Source: Paracentrotus lividus
Taxonomy: Eukaryota > Echinodermata > Echinoidea > Camarodonta > Echinidae
DNA length: 64,000 bases
Reading direction: 5' to 3'
NCBI GenBank assembly: GCA_940671915.1
Contig: CALNVZ010000313.1
Span: 129,884-193,883 of the forward strand
The first letter of the stretch is position 1. Every line of letters starts with the position of its first letter. Positions 43,171 through 54,636 of the stretch are shown piece after piece. The position numbers were made by a program, and so were the translations under genes. The notes under the pieces were generated by a model that was not told the origin of the DNA, did no database searches, and was given only the letters and a program-made list of their open reading frames with translations.

Positions 43171-44354
43171 TAGATAGATAGATAGATAAATGGTTTATTG
43201 ATAAAAACAAAACATCATTGCGGCAAAGCCGAATTGCGATGCATTTACAAAGAATAAATTGACATAATTATACATTGATAGTTCAAATAATTTGAATAAT
43301 TAAAATACACTTAATACAAGGTAGTAATTTGTAGCTTAACACGATACAGAGATTATTTGATTACATAATAAATTTGATTCCAGCTTTATATGTTATATTA
43401 CGAAGAGTTATAAGTTGAAACAGGTCGATTATAATGTGTGTACAGTTTCACAATTAATTAAATAAATTTAATTATATATTAATATTATTTACAAAGCTAT
43501 TATGATTATATGCAAAGCTATCAGAAACATTAGAAATTTAAATGTTGTGTAAAACAGAAATTTTATATACAAGAATATGTTCATGGCAGTTAACGTTAAT
43601 AGCCCCTCATAAAAAAAGAAATTTACAATATCTTGACTGCATTATTCCCTGATTTTTGCTAAAAAGCAATTCATAATTATTAAAAACCGTAAAATTAAGT
43701 GTCTATATTATCTGCAAAGCTTTCAGATATATATATAAAACTGTTAAAATAACATCAACCTATTGCAAACTTAAGATATTTGATGAAATAGGAAATTGAG
43801 ACAATTATGGAAATAAATATTAACCACTCATTAGCTTAGAAACAACTTTTGTCTTTACTATATCATACTCATTTTGCCCCAAAAAAAGTACCAGTATAGA
43901 AATTGTAATCATCACAGTTATTGAAAACCATAAAAAAGTAGTATTATTATAATTTTACAAACCAGTTGAGAATTACAAAGAACCCCCCTCCCCCCTCCCG
44001 GAAAATATATACTATTGATTAATTTTACACAAATTACATCGTATATAAATAATCATTATTACTAATAAAGTTTTGCAAGTAATCTGAGATTAGCTTTGAA
44101 TATTCTGTTGTATTGGTTTGTATATTAAGATTTTCTATTCATAAATCAATAGCTTAGACATTTAAACATTGAATTTATGTGTTTTACGACCTTTTTGAGA
44201 TCAAATGTAGAAAATGAAAGGCCGCGAATTAGAAAAGAAAATCGTAAGTATACTGTAAATAAATACAATAGTATACGGGCATAAAACACTAAATTGACTA
44301 TTTTCAGATAACGTTCTTTATGGATTGATTTTTACCGGCAAGCACAGTGTTAAC

Positions 44355-46100
44355 CTAACTTTCGTTTATCAGTTTGATCAGATACGACACAGGGCTATCT
44401 CTTAGCCTATTAGTTCTGAACTTGATTTGTTGAATCTTTTCAGTCTTTCTCAAGTTCATTCTTACTCTTCTTTCGGGAATTCTTGGAAAGAGATGTCTGC
44501 ATTGAGAGGTGTTTTGTGCTGTCGTCGCAAAGTCCAAACACAACTTTTGACGTCGTTCAGCTAGAGTCGGCATTTGAAAGGATACTAGGGAGTCTGCGTA
44601 AGAGGTGTATGCCGGCCCTACTATTATTTTCATAGCTCGCTTCTGAATACCTTCGATGTTTCGGATCTGGTCCTTGGTGAGTCCTGCATTTCAGGCTGGC
44701 ACTGCATATTCGACCGTCGGTCTCACATTGCTTTTAAAGACGGTCAGGAGATCTTGAGATGGGACATTGTGGTGCTTCAACATCCTCAACATGTATAATT
44801 TTCCATTCGCTCTTTTCAGCATCTCAGCCACTTGTTTTGTCCACTTAAGGTCGTTCTGGATGTGGATACCGAGGAGTTTGACACACGTTTCGTAATGCGG
44901 CGGTCACATCTCGTCGTACCTTCGACGTGCAACTCCCTACGATGGATTTCGTAGAAAAATCGTGCAGCGCAGGTACCTCGGAGGCACGTTGCATGTACGA
45001 CGTGCAGGAAGTTTTTCCAATACCCTTACTACAGAAACGCAGGAATCGCAGAAATTGACAAACGACCTGTGCATGCATTGTACATGCAACGCAGGCTACG
45101 TTGATGGCACGTGCCCCGTAGCCTACGACGAGTTGTGACCGCCGCATAAGGGATCAAATCTTCACGTACCCGAAGAATTAGGGGAGGGGGAGGCGTCTTC
45201 ATAAAACATATATATTTGCATTGCTACACACTTTTTCGGATTCAACTTCATATCATTTGCAATCGAGTAAGTAGCAAGTGAATCAACTGCTGATTGGATA
45301 CTCGTGTCCTGGTTCTGGCCACGAGACTCGAGGAGCGTGAGATCATCAACATACTTAAATCTGCGAATCTGGTCATTGATATCACAACAGGCATTTGTTG
45401 ATGATGGCAAGGAATATTATTGGGCCCAGCTTAGTACTTGCGTATCCTGTGTGAAGCTCAGTCCAATAGAAAGTGCTGGAGTGTACCTTACACACTGTTG
45501 CATTCCGTGGAGAAGTCGCTATCCAACAGACGCATTGCGGATTTTACGCCCATATCAGCATTTCTCGATCGCAATATGTTATGATTGACCGATCGAAGGG
45601 CTTGCTGAAGTCCGTTAGAACGAGCGTTGATGATGTCTTCGGTCGATCCGCATGCAGATAAAGATGATGAAGAACGTCCACCAAACAATGAAAAGTGGAA
45701 ACCCCTTGATGTTCCGAACTGTTGGGGGTCTATGTGCTGCATCATAGCACCATTTTCCACTTCGCGATGAAAGTTCTGCTAACTTTGCAAAATGATCAGT
45801 GAGTGAAATTGGCGGATGTTGTCAATAGTGGCAGGGTGACTTTGGCACTGGTACCACTATTGCCCTTTCATTGATGCACTACACACCTGTGCATATGAAG
45901 ATTAAGATGTGAGTAAGGAAGCAAAGCTCGTCCCCGAACTCTTTGATCACACGAGCAGGTATACCGTCAGGGCCTCCAGACGCGTGGTGTTAATAGCTCT
46001 AAGTTCCGAAATACCTGCCATGGCCTCAACTACCAGGACAAGGATGTGAGAGGAGGTACGCTGACTGCCTTGCTTCTACATAGAGGCGGGATGTCATAGC
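44355..46100 (-). pseudogene. LINE 4 reverse transcriptase (decayed)
   Basis: Minus strand in broken frames: ASGGPDGIPARVIKEFGDEL, DPQQFGTSRG, RSVNHNIL, RRFKYVDDLTLLE (catalytic YVDD), MKLNPKKC, ETCVKLLGIHIQNDLKWTKQ, NGKLYMLRMLKHHNVP and QDLLTVFKSNVRPTVEYA. The C-terminal part is GIQKRAMKIIVGPAYTSYAD to SPVSYLIKLIN. YVDD rather than YADD and the C-terminal ERRQKLCLDFA style set it apart from the other LINEs here. Frameshifts, stops and a MITE (44896-45146) inactivate it. Confidence 0.88.
44896..45146 (+). mobile_element. PIF/Harbinger-like MITE H3 in LINE 4
   Basis: Starts TGCGGCGGTCACATCTCGTCG-like and ends GAGTTGTGACCGCCGCA, with TAA on both sides (44893-44895 and 45147-45149). The LINE frame (IPYETCVKLLGIHI) is restored when it and one TAA are removed. 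At 251 bp it is the longest of the three family members in the window. Confidence 0.93.
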
Positions 46101-46359
46101 GATACTTGCAAAGCGGCCATAATTGCACTGCTATTCCAATGTGGTCATCACTTCTCAGATCCGGACACGTATAAACTGAGGAATGGTGACTGCCGGAAGT
46201 CATTGTCTTTATCCTCGTACCAGCCCTAGGGTCTTTTTCTTAAAGTTCTCGATTCGCGAAGGGTAAGAAGTCGCGTTTCGCGTCTTAATGCTTTGCGATT
46301 TTGCGCTCCAATGACTTGACAGATCGCGATTCCTCGGTTGACCACACGAAAGTAACATA

Positions 46360-49300
46360 CAGTATGCCACAGTGGCAGACCACACAGCGCATACCATTCA
46401 GCAAGTACCTTACAAGCAGACCATACATCACTACATACAGCATACCACACAACATAACCACATCTAGACATACAATATACCATAAGCCTTAATAGTACAT
46501 GCAGCATACATACATACAGCTACCATACAATACCATTACAACTGTAACCATACCATATACAGTAGTACCATACAGCTCTAGTAACAACAGCCATTACCAT
46601 TCCATCAGTACCATAATAGATCATACAGTAGGATTGTAGCTTCTAGGTATTTCATGTTGAAACTAGCAAAATACAGCCTAATTCTTAATAAATGAAATAT
46701 CCATAATTATATTGGTTTCTGGTATGGTTTTTTGGCACGAATACTATATATGTGGTATTGCTCGTTATGTTTTTTGGCAAAAATACTATATTGATGGTTT
46801 GCTTATCTTTTTCACAAAACCATATATATTGTATGGTTGTTTTTTTAAACACAATACCACAGTATGTATATTCTGTAGGTGTTTTGCACAAGTACCATCG
46901 TGGTAGGTAATGCTTGTATTTTTTTTTTTTTTTTGTCTTTTGGGGGGGCATGAATACCATTTGCATTGTTATTGTGGATAGTGCCAAAATACCATACATG
47001 TGGTTATTTGTGCCAAAGTACCGTAGCATCAGTACGCAGATAGCAAGACCACACAACAGTACTATTTGCAGTACCGATACAGGCAGTACATACAGCAGTA
47101 GCCATACAAGGCAGCACATACCAGCAGTAGCCATATCAGCCACAGTAACATACAGAAGGTACCATACAACAGTACCATTCAAGCAGTACATATACAGCAG
47201 TACCCATCCATCAGACCATACAGTAGTACCATACAGCATACATACAAAAGTACCAATGCAACAGTCTGTACAGCAGTACCAATACAACAGTAACCATACA
47301 ACAGTACCATACAACAGTACCATACAGCAGTAACTTTAGGCAAAATTACAGGGCCTAATTTCTCATAAATGAAAATGACAGCCATGTCAGATATCATTTT
47401 CCTGTTAGTGCTAAACCAGTTTCTACCACACAGCAGTACCTTACAGCAGTACCATACAGTAGTACCATACAGCAGTACCATACAAAAGTACCATGCAACA
47501 GTACTGTACAGCAGTACCATACAACAGTACCATACAACAGTACCATACAACAGTACCATACAGCAGTAACTTTAGCAAAATACAGGCCTAATTTCTCAAT
47601 AAATGAAAATGACAGCCATGTCAGATATCATTTTCCTGTTAGTGCTAAACCAGTTTCTACCACACAGCAGTACCTTACAGCAGTAACACACATCAGTACC
47701 ATACAGCAGTACCATACAGCAGTATCATCCATCAGTACCATACAGTAGTACCATACAGCAGTACCATACAGCAGTATCATAAAGTAGTATGTAGTTTTAG
47801 GTATTCATTGTTGAAACTTTAGCAAAATACAGGCCTAATTTCTCAATAAATGAAAGTGACAGCCATGTCAGATATCATTTTCCTGTTAGTACCACACCAG
47901 TTACTACGACACAGCAGTACCATACATCAGTACCATACAACAGTACTATACAGCAGTACCACACTGCAGTACTATACAGCAGTACCATACACTAGTACCA
48001 CGCAGCAGTTGCATACACCAGTACCATATAGCAGAATCATACAGTAGTATGTAGCTTTAGGTATTCATTGTTGAAACTTTAGAAAAATACAGGCCTAATT
48101 TCTCAAGAAATGAAAATGACAGCCATGTCAGATATTATTTTCCTGCTCTATTTATATTTTTATTTATTTATTTATTATTTTTTTTGCTGTAGAAAGTTCC
48201 CTGAACCGTTAAATCTGCTTACACTCAAGCATCACGTGGAGCGATAAAATGCACATATCATTTTCCCGTTAGTACCGCACCAGTTACTACCACAAAGCAG
48301 TACCATACAGCGGTACCATATAGCAGTACCACACAGAAGTACAATACAGTAGTACCATACAGCAGTAACATACAGCAGTACCATACAACAGTACCATACA
48401 CCAGTACCATACAGCAGTACCATCCAACAGCTACAAACAGTAGTACCATACAGTAGTACCATACAGTAGTACCATACAGCAGTACCATACAGTAGTACCA
48501 TACAGCAGTACTATCCATCAGTACCATACAGTAGTACAATACAGTAGTACCATACAGCAGTACCATCCAGCAGTACCATACAGCAGTACCATACAGTAGT
48601 ACCATACAGTAGTACCATACAGCAGTACCATACAGTAGTATCATACAGTAGTATGTAGCTTTTTAGGTATTCGTTGTTGAAACTTTAGCAAAATACAGGC
48701 ATAATTTCTCAATAAATGAAAATGACAGCCATGTCAGATATCATTTTCCTGTTAGTACCACACCAGTTACTACCACACAGCAGTACCATACAACAGTGCC
48801 ATACAACAGTACCATGAGGCAGTACCATACAGTAGTACCATGCAGCAGTTGCATACACCAGTACCATATAGCAGAATCATACAGTAGTATCCCTTACAAA
48901 AATATCGTGTGGTACCACACAACGGTACCATACAAAATACCACAGGATTTTCCTATGGTTTTTTTTTGCACAAATACCACACAGAATACCATACAGAAGT
49001 ATCATACAGCCAAAATAACGTAGGATTTCCTATGGTTTTTTGGCACAAATACCACACAAAATACCATACAGCCAAAATACCATAGGATTTCCTATGGTTT
49101 TGTTGGCACAAATACCACACAAAATACCATACAGCCAAAATACCATAGGATTTCCTATGGTTTTTTGGCACACATACCACAGAAACTACCATACAGCCAA
49201 AATACCATAGGATTTCCTATGGTTTTTTGGCACAAATACCACACAAAATACCATACAGAAGCACCATACAGCCAAAATACCATAGGATTTCCTATGGTTT

Positions 49301-49740
49301 TTTGGCACAAATACCACAGAAAATACCATACAGCCAAAATACCATAGGATTTCCCATGGTTTTTTGGCACAAATACCACACAAAATACCATACAGAAGTA
49401 ACATACAGCCAAAATACCATAGGATTTCTTATTGTTTTTTGGCACAAATACCACAGGATTTTCTATGGTTTTTTTTTCTTCACAAATACCACAGGATTTC
49501 CTATGATATTTTAGCACAAGTACCACAAAAAATACCATACAGGTGTACCATACAGCAAAAATACTTAATAGCATTATCCCAAACTAGTACCACACATCAA
49601 TACCGCACACACTTACCAGGATTATGACATACCGTTGCGACCGGAACACCACACGCCGTTAATTCAGAGATGCCACACGCCGTTACCACATGACTGCCGC
49701 TAGACACCCAAAGATACCATACACTGGTATATACATGTAT
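46360..49740. repeat. Minisatellite block 2 (TACCATACAGCAG, 13 bp, and variants)
   Basis: Dense arrays of a 13-bp unit TACCATACAGCAG/GTAG (47030-48640) are arranged in higher-order units of about 300 bp. Each ends with GTAGCTTTAGGTATTCATTG, CAAAATACAGGCCTAATTTC and GACAGCCATGTCAGATATCA (about 47340, 47580, 47800, 48050 and 48655). From 48890 to 49560 a different unit of about 60-75 bp takes over (CATACAGCCAAAATACCATA, GGATTTCCTATGG, TTTTTTGGCACAAATACCAC). Long open frames here are artefacts of stop-free units. Confidence 0.93.
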
Positions 49741-50770
49741 ACCACTATTTAGCAAAAATATTTTTGGTCACAGTTAGTTATTTTCTATATGTCTTGATGA
49801 TAATGCAAATGTCAAAACTATCGCTCTTGATGTTACTTTGTGTTTAGGAAATATATTTCCCTAAAAGAAAAAATATTAATCATGCAGGCAATTACTAGTT
49901 AATGAGGTAAGCTTCACAAAAATAACTGATTTGTGCATACAAAAACATTGTATGCAAATGAGCTAATTACCATAGTACCACACGAAGTACCACAGGATAC
50001 CATACGACTACAAACTTCAGCAGTAAACTGCCATAAACACTTTGACTAATGCCCGTTGGTTTCATCCCTGTTGGATGTTTGTCTTCAATCAGTTCGTCAA
50101 ATTACCATTTGGTCTAATTAATTCCATTTCGTCTAATCAAGTCGACTAGGTCAACACCACTTAGTCAATTCCTGTAAGAAACTATCCCTTAGAAAAAAAA
50201 TATCCTGTGACAATACTACACAACGGTATGATTGGCGGCGTCCCGGTGGATGGGGGCGATCGAGTCCCCCCCCCCCATCGATTTTTGTTTTCTGGGGATC
50301 GTCCACCCTCGATTTTTAAAGCTTTAAAAAAATATATGTACATATAATATAGACGAAGAGGACAGTGTGCGTAAAATGTTCCAAGTTCAGGTCATTAAAA
50401 AGCAAAATTTTCGGCTCGCGCTTCGCTTGCAACAAAAACACCAGACAATATTAAACTAATAATCTTTCTTCAGGTCCCTATTTCATTATTCTTTTATTTG
50501 TTACAACGCTTTATTGTAACTTTGGCATAATGTGGGTAGGTCATATCTATTGTGAATTTTGGATATAACCCTATATTATGTCTCTTTGGGGTGCTTTATT
50601 TATTCCGATCTTGTGTATAATTAATTCCTCTCCAAATTTGGCGGCAATCAGGGGGACATGCCCTTGATTTTACAAGCTTCACATTTGTTTTTTTATTTCT
50701 GATAATTTGGATAAATTTTGTATTTGCCCACTTCTCCAAATGTGATGGAAATAAACTTTTAAATTTCTTT
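49741..50770. other. Flank of minisatellite block 2, no gene
   Basis: Contains ACCATAGTACCACACGAAGTACC (49970-49992), a second CCCTTAGAAAAAAAATATCC start word (50182) and a C-run element GGCGGCGTCCCGGTGGATGG (50227-50246). It also has one GGCTCGCGCTTCGC motif (50412). Short open frames only. Confidence 0.5.
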
Positions 50771-50835
50771 AAATTCTTTGTTTTCAGGTCGTATCGTTAT
50801 AAAAGTGACCACTATTCAGAAAGGGATTACAAACA

Positions 50836-50837
<2 letters not shown>

Positions 50838-50870
<33 letters not shown>
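50838..50870. repeat. (TA)n left of the tRNA-like array
   Basis: Alternating TA immediately before the first array unit. A matching TA tract lies right of the array (52908-52960). Confidence 0.95.
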
Positions 50871-51094
50871 CCAATAAAAAGAGTTGCCCATTGGCTGTTG
50901 TACATGTATTACTTACACTTGTATAAATTGTCTATCATTGTCTGTATCTTAGCAAACGCTTAGATCCAGCTGAAGCATGACGGCTTGTCATTGTTCAAAA
51001 ACTCATCTACCCCCGACAAAGGAAAACATTGGTGAGGTCGAGAATCTGTTTATCTGACGGTCAGTCGGATCGGGTCCGCCCTAGCCACTAACCC

Positions 51095-51166
51095 GTCTCT
51101 GTGGTCTAGTGGTGAAGCACCGGCGCTTCAAAGCTGGAGGGCCGGGTTCGTTCCCGGCAGGAGACA
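51095..51166 (+). tRNA. tRNA-like gene, array copy 1
   Basis: Acceptor GTCTCTG, D-arm with A-box TGGTCTAGTGG and T-arm CCGGGTTCG with one base missing in the loop. The 3' acceptor strand has an extra G (CAGGAGAC). The anticodon loop here reads GCTTCAAA (8 nt), one base longer than in the other copies, so the anticodon is ambiguous. TTTTTT follows at once (51167-51172), a pol III terminator. Confidence 0.6.
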
Positions 51167-51487
51167 TTTTTTCGATCTCAACAAAAAATTATCCAAAAAG
51201 GGAGGTAGCTCTGGGAATTTTGATTTGAGCTACGTCAACTATTATTCTCTCCCCATTTCTTTCAAATTTAAATAAAAGAGTTGCCCATTGGCTGTTGTAC
51301 ATGTATTATCTTACACTTGTATAAATTGTTCTTACATGTACTGATCTTAGCAACGCTTAGATCCAGTGAGCATGACGGCTTGTCATTGTTCAAAAACTCA
51401 TCTACCCCCGACAAAGGAACAATTGGTGAAGTCGAGAATCTGTTTATCTGACGGTCAGTCGATCGGGTCCGCCCTAGCCACTAACCC

Positions 51488-51556
51488 GTTCTGTGGTCTA
51501 GTGTGAAGGCACCGGCGTTCAAAGCTGGAGCCCGGGTTCGATTCCCGGCAGAGACA
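51488..51556 (+). tRNA. tRNA-like gene, array copy 2 (UCA)
   Basis: Anticodon arm CCGGC-GTTCAAA-GCTGG: a 7-nt loop with T33 and anticodon TCA. T-arm CCGGG-TTCGATT-CCCGG is canonical and contains the B-box GGTTCGATTCC. One base is missing in the acceptor and one in the D-loop. Terminator TTTTTT follows. Confidence 0.68.
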
Positions 51557-51884
51557 TTTTTTCGATCTCAACAAAATTATCCAAAAAGGGAGGATAGCTC
51601 TGGGAACTTTGATTTGAGCTACGTCAACTATTATTTCTTCCCCATTCTTTCAAATTTAAATAAAAAAGAGTTGCCCATTGGCTGTTGTACATGTATTATC
51701 TACACTTGTATAAATTGTTCATACATGTTACTGTATCTTAGCAAACGCTTAGATCCAGCTGAGGCATGACGGCTTGTCATTGTTCAAAAACTCATCTACC
51801 CCCGACAAGGAAACAATTGGTGAGGTCGAGAATCTGTTTAATTCTGACGGTCAGTCGGATCGGGTCCGCCCTAGCCACTAACCC

Positions 51885-51954
51885 GTCTCTGTGGTCTATG
51901 GTGGAAGGCCGGCGTTCAAAGCTGGAGGCCCGGGTTCGATTCCCGGCAGAGACA
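51885..51954 (+). tRNA. tRNA-like gene, array copy 3 (UCA)
   Basis: Acceptor GTCTCTG/CAGAGAC with discriminator A, a full B-box, and anticodon loop GTTCAAA (UCA). The D-arm is rearranged (GGTCTATGGTGGAAGGCC). Oligo-T terminator follows. Confidence 0.68.
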
Positions 51955-52281
51955 TTTTTTCGATCTCAACAAAAATTATCCAAAAGGGAGGATAGCTCTG
52001 GGGAACTTTGATTTGAGCTACGTCAACTATTATTCTCTTCCCCCATTCTTTTCAATTTAAATAAAAAAGGTTGCCCATTGGCTGTTGTACATGTATTATC
52101 TTACACTTGTATAAATTGTTTATAACATGTACTGTATCTTAGCAAACGCTTAGATCCAGCTGAGGCATGACGGCTTGTCATTGTTCAAAACTCATCTACC
52201 CCCGACAAGGAAACAATTGGTGAGGTCGAGAATCTGTTTATCTGACGGTCAGTCGGATCGGGTCCCCCTAGCCACTAACCC

Positions 52282-52350
52282 GTCTGTGGTCTAGTGGTGA
52301 AGGCACCGGCGTTCAAAGCTGGAGGCCCGGTTCGATTCCCGGCAGAGACA
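52282..52350 (+). tRNA. tRNA-like gene, array copy 4 (UCA)
   Basis: D-arm GGTCTAGTGGTGAAGGCA and anticodon arm CCGGC-GTTCAAA-GCTGG are complete. The acceptor lacks two bases (GTCTG) and the T-stem lacks one G. TTTTTT terminator. Merging copies 2-5 gives a standard 72-nt cloverleaf: 7-bp acceptor, 4-bp D stem, 5-bp anticodon stem, 4-nt variable loop, 5-bp T stem. Confidence 0.7.
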
Positions 52351-52676
52351 TTTTTTCGATCTCAACAAAAAATTATCCAAAAGGGAGGATAGCTTGGGGA
52401 ACTTTGATTGAGCTACGTCAACTATTATCTCTTCCCCATTTCTTTCAAATTTAAATAAAAAAGAGTTGCCCATTGGCTGTTGTACATGTATTATCTTACA
52501 CTTGTTTAAATTGTTCTATACATGTACTGTATCTTAGCAAACGCTTAGATCCAGCTGAGGCATGACGGCTTGTCATTGTTCAAAAACTCATCTACCCCGA
52601 CAAAGGAAACAATTGTGAGGTCGAGAATCTGTTTATCTGACGGTCAGTCGGATCGGTCCGCCCTAGCCACTAACCC

Positions 52677-52748
52677 GTCTCTGTGGTCTAGTGGTGAGCA
52701 CGGCAGGCGTTCAAAGCTGAGGCCCGGGTTCGATTCCCGGCAGAGACA
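52677..52748 (+). tRNA. tRNA-like gene, array copy 5 (UCA)
   Basis: Acceptor GTCTCTG/CAGAGAC and T-arm are intact, with anticodon loop GTTCAAA. The anticodon stem region is slightly disturbed (GGCAGGC...GCTGAGG). TTTTTT follows. Confidence 0.65.
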
Positions 52749-52905
52749 TTTTTTCGATCTCAACAAAAAACTTATCCAAAAGGAGGATAGCTCTGGGGAA
52801 ACTTTGATTTGAGCTCGTCAACTATTATTCTCTTCCCCATTTCTTTCAAATTTAAATAAAAGAGTTGCCCATTGGCTGTTGTACATGTATTATCTTACAA
52901 CTTAA

Positions 52906-52906
52906 A

Positions 52907-52958
<52 letters not shown>

Positions 52959-52962
52959 CATT
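52906..52962. repeat. (TA)n right of the tRNA-like array
   Basis: Alternating TA with a single G, following the truncated sixth unit. Confidence 0.95.
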
Positions 52963-53106
52963 GTATAAACGTTGATTTATGAGATTTTAACTCGCTCTAC
53001 GTAATTGTATTTTCTTTAAGAGTAGTGATTTTCAGCTAGTGAATACAATGATTAATGTTATTATAGAGCAAATTTTTTAGCTCGCGCTTCGCGCTCACAA
53101 ACACAT

Positions 53107-53790
53107 AACAATACAATGATTTAAATACCATACATGTGGTATACATGTGGTATTTGTGCCAGAAAACCATACAGCAATACCATACATATGGTATTTGTGC
53201 CAAAAAAACCATACAGAAATACCATACATATGGTATTTGTGCCAAAAAACCATAAAGAAATACCATACATATTGTATTTGTGCCAGAAAACCATACAGAA
53301 ATACCATACATATGGTTTTTGTGCCAGAAAACCATACAGCAATACCATACATATGGTATTTGTGCCAAAAACCATACAGCAAAACCATACATATGGTATT
53401 TGTGCCAAAAAAACATACAGAAATACCATACATATGGTATTTGTGCCAAAAAAACATACAGCAAAACCATACATATGGTATTTGTGCCAAAAAAAACAAA
53501 CAGAAATACCATACATATGGTATTTGTGCCAAAAAAAACATACAGAAATACCATACATATGGTATTTGTGGCAGAATACCATACATATGGTATTTGTGCC
53601 AAAAAACCATACAGCAAAACCATACATATGGTATTTGTGCCAAAAAACCATACAGAAATACCATACATATTGGATTTGTGCAAAAAAAACATACAGAAAT
53701 ACCATACATATGGTATTTGTGCCAGAAAACCATACAGGAATACCATACATATGGTATTTGTGCCAAAAAACCATACAGCGAAACCATACA
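53107..53790. repeat. Minisatellite block 3, regular 42-bp unit
   Basis: About 16 copies of a unit joining ACCATACATATGGTATTTGTG with CCAAAAAACCATACAGAAAT, with little drift. Forty-two is a multiple of three and the unit lacks stops. Five or more frames on both strands are therefore open for about 200 codons, giving artefactual Tyr/Trp/Cys-rich peptides. It is the reverse of the unit in block 1 (41.2-43.2 kb). A GCTCGCGCTTCGCGCTCAC motif precedes it (53079-53097). Confidence 0.96.
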
Positions 53791-53879
53791 TAAATTTGAT
53801 CTCAAAAGATGCGCAAAACTTAAAAGAAACTAGATGAATCCTCGACCGCGCACGGTCGAAATTTATGCCTCCGCCATTG

Positions 53880-54270
53880 CCAGATCAGAAATATATTTCA
53901 CATTTATACAAAGACCTCTTTAACCTTGACCTTTGACTTTGTACATCTAATCAGATCATTGTTACCCAAGTATGCACACATTTACCAAGTAGGAAGATGA
54001 TAAGTGAAACGGTTCTTGAGTTATTGTGAGAACAAGCTATTTCGCCTATTTATTGCCCTCTGAAACCTTTGACCTTTGACCTCATGACTCCAAAATCTAA
54101 TCAGATCATTGCCATCCCAGTATGCACACATGTACCAAGAATTAAGATGATCTGTGAAACTGTTTTTGAATTATTGTGAGAACGAGCTATTTTCACCTAT
54201 TTATTGACCTCTGTAACCTTTGACCTTGTGACCCAAAAATCTGATCAGAACATTGTTTAATTTTGTCTAG
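53880..54270. repeat. About 145-bp tandem repeat with TGACCTTTGACCT
   Basis: Three units starting near 53925, 54066 and 54214. They share AACCTTTGACCTT, AATCTAATCAGATCATTG, AGTATGCACACAT.TACCAAG and TTATTGTGAGAAC.AGCTATTT. The TGACCTTTGACCT word (54070-54082) is the reverse of AGGTCAAAGGTCA. Confidence 0.88.
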
Positions 54271-54636
54271 TAGAAATTTTAGACCCTTTTTTGGATATGC
54301 CACCTTGACTTGGCTTGAGCTGGTCAAAAGACTTTTCTGCATTGACTTTCCATTGGAAGAAAACTGCTGCAGTAAGGTATTTTCCATTGCAAAGGTCATA
54401 AGGTCATAATTGACCATACATAACGTTAGATCTATTAACGTTAATTATAAAATGGCGCTGTGATTTTACGCATCGTGGTTGGTCAAAACGCGTCACGTGT
54501 GATGCTGTATTTTCAATGCAAAGCATCAACGTGCATTTTTGTGCGCAAAAAAGGTGATAATACACTCTCATCCGGGTCTTTTTTTACTTTCTTGGATGAC
54601 GATCATGATGTACAGTAGATTTTTTCTTGGTCTAGA

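Larger units (their letters stand above)
43186..46200 (-). mobile_element. LINE 4, minus strand, inside the minisatellite territory
   Basis: The 3' end abuts the TAGATAGATAGATAAATGGTTT tract at 43170-43195 (on the minus strand an A/T tail after AATAAACC). A long A/T-rich untranslated region (43200-44340) follows, then coding sequence to about 46100. ACCATACAGC-type repeats lie on both sides (to 43166 and from about 46360), so it appears to have inserted into a larger minisatellite domain. 5'-truncated; no endonuclease recognised. Confidence 0.8.
50876..52905 (+). repeat. Tandem array of about 400-bp units, each with a tRNA-like gene
   Basis: Five full units and a sixth start. The word GAGTTGCCCATTGGCTGTTG begins units near 50880, 51280, 51667, 52068, 52463 and 52861. 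Each unit then has TGTATCTTAGCAAACGCTTAGA-like sequence, GGCATGACGGCTTGTCATTG, TGACGGTCAGTCGGATCGGG, the tRNA-like gene, oligo-T and GGGAGGATAGCTCTGGGAA. Units differ mostly by single-base gains or losses, which may be read error. (TA)n borders the array on both sides. Confidence 0.95.

Noticed and set aside
41384..43210. Many Tyr/Trp/Cys-rich open frames
   Set aside because: Same cause: degenerate minisatellite. Frames overlap on both strands and follow the repeat period.
46685..49627. Open frames of 60-212 codons in the TACCATACAGCAG region
   Set aside because: Repeat-derived: the 13-bp unit gives a 13-residue peptide period on either strand.
51095..52748. Selenocysteine tRNA
   Set aside because: The anticodon would fit, but the 7-bp acceptor, 4-nt variable loop and 72-nt length are those of a normal elongator tRNA.
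53036..53837. Long overlapping open frames on both strands (185-251 codons)
   Set aside because: They are produced by a stop-free 42-bp tandem unit, open in several frames and on both strands, with no non-repetitive domain.
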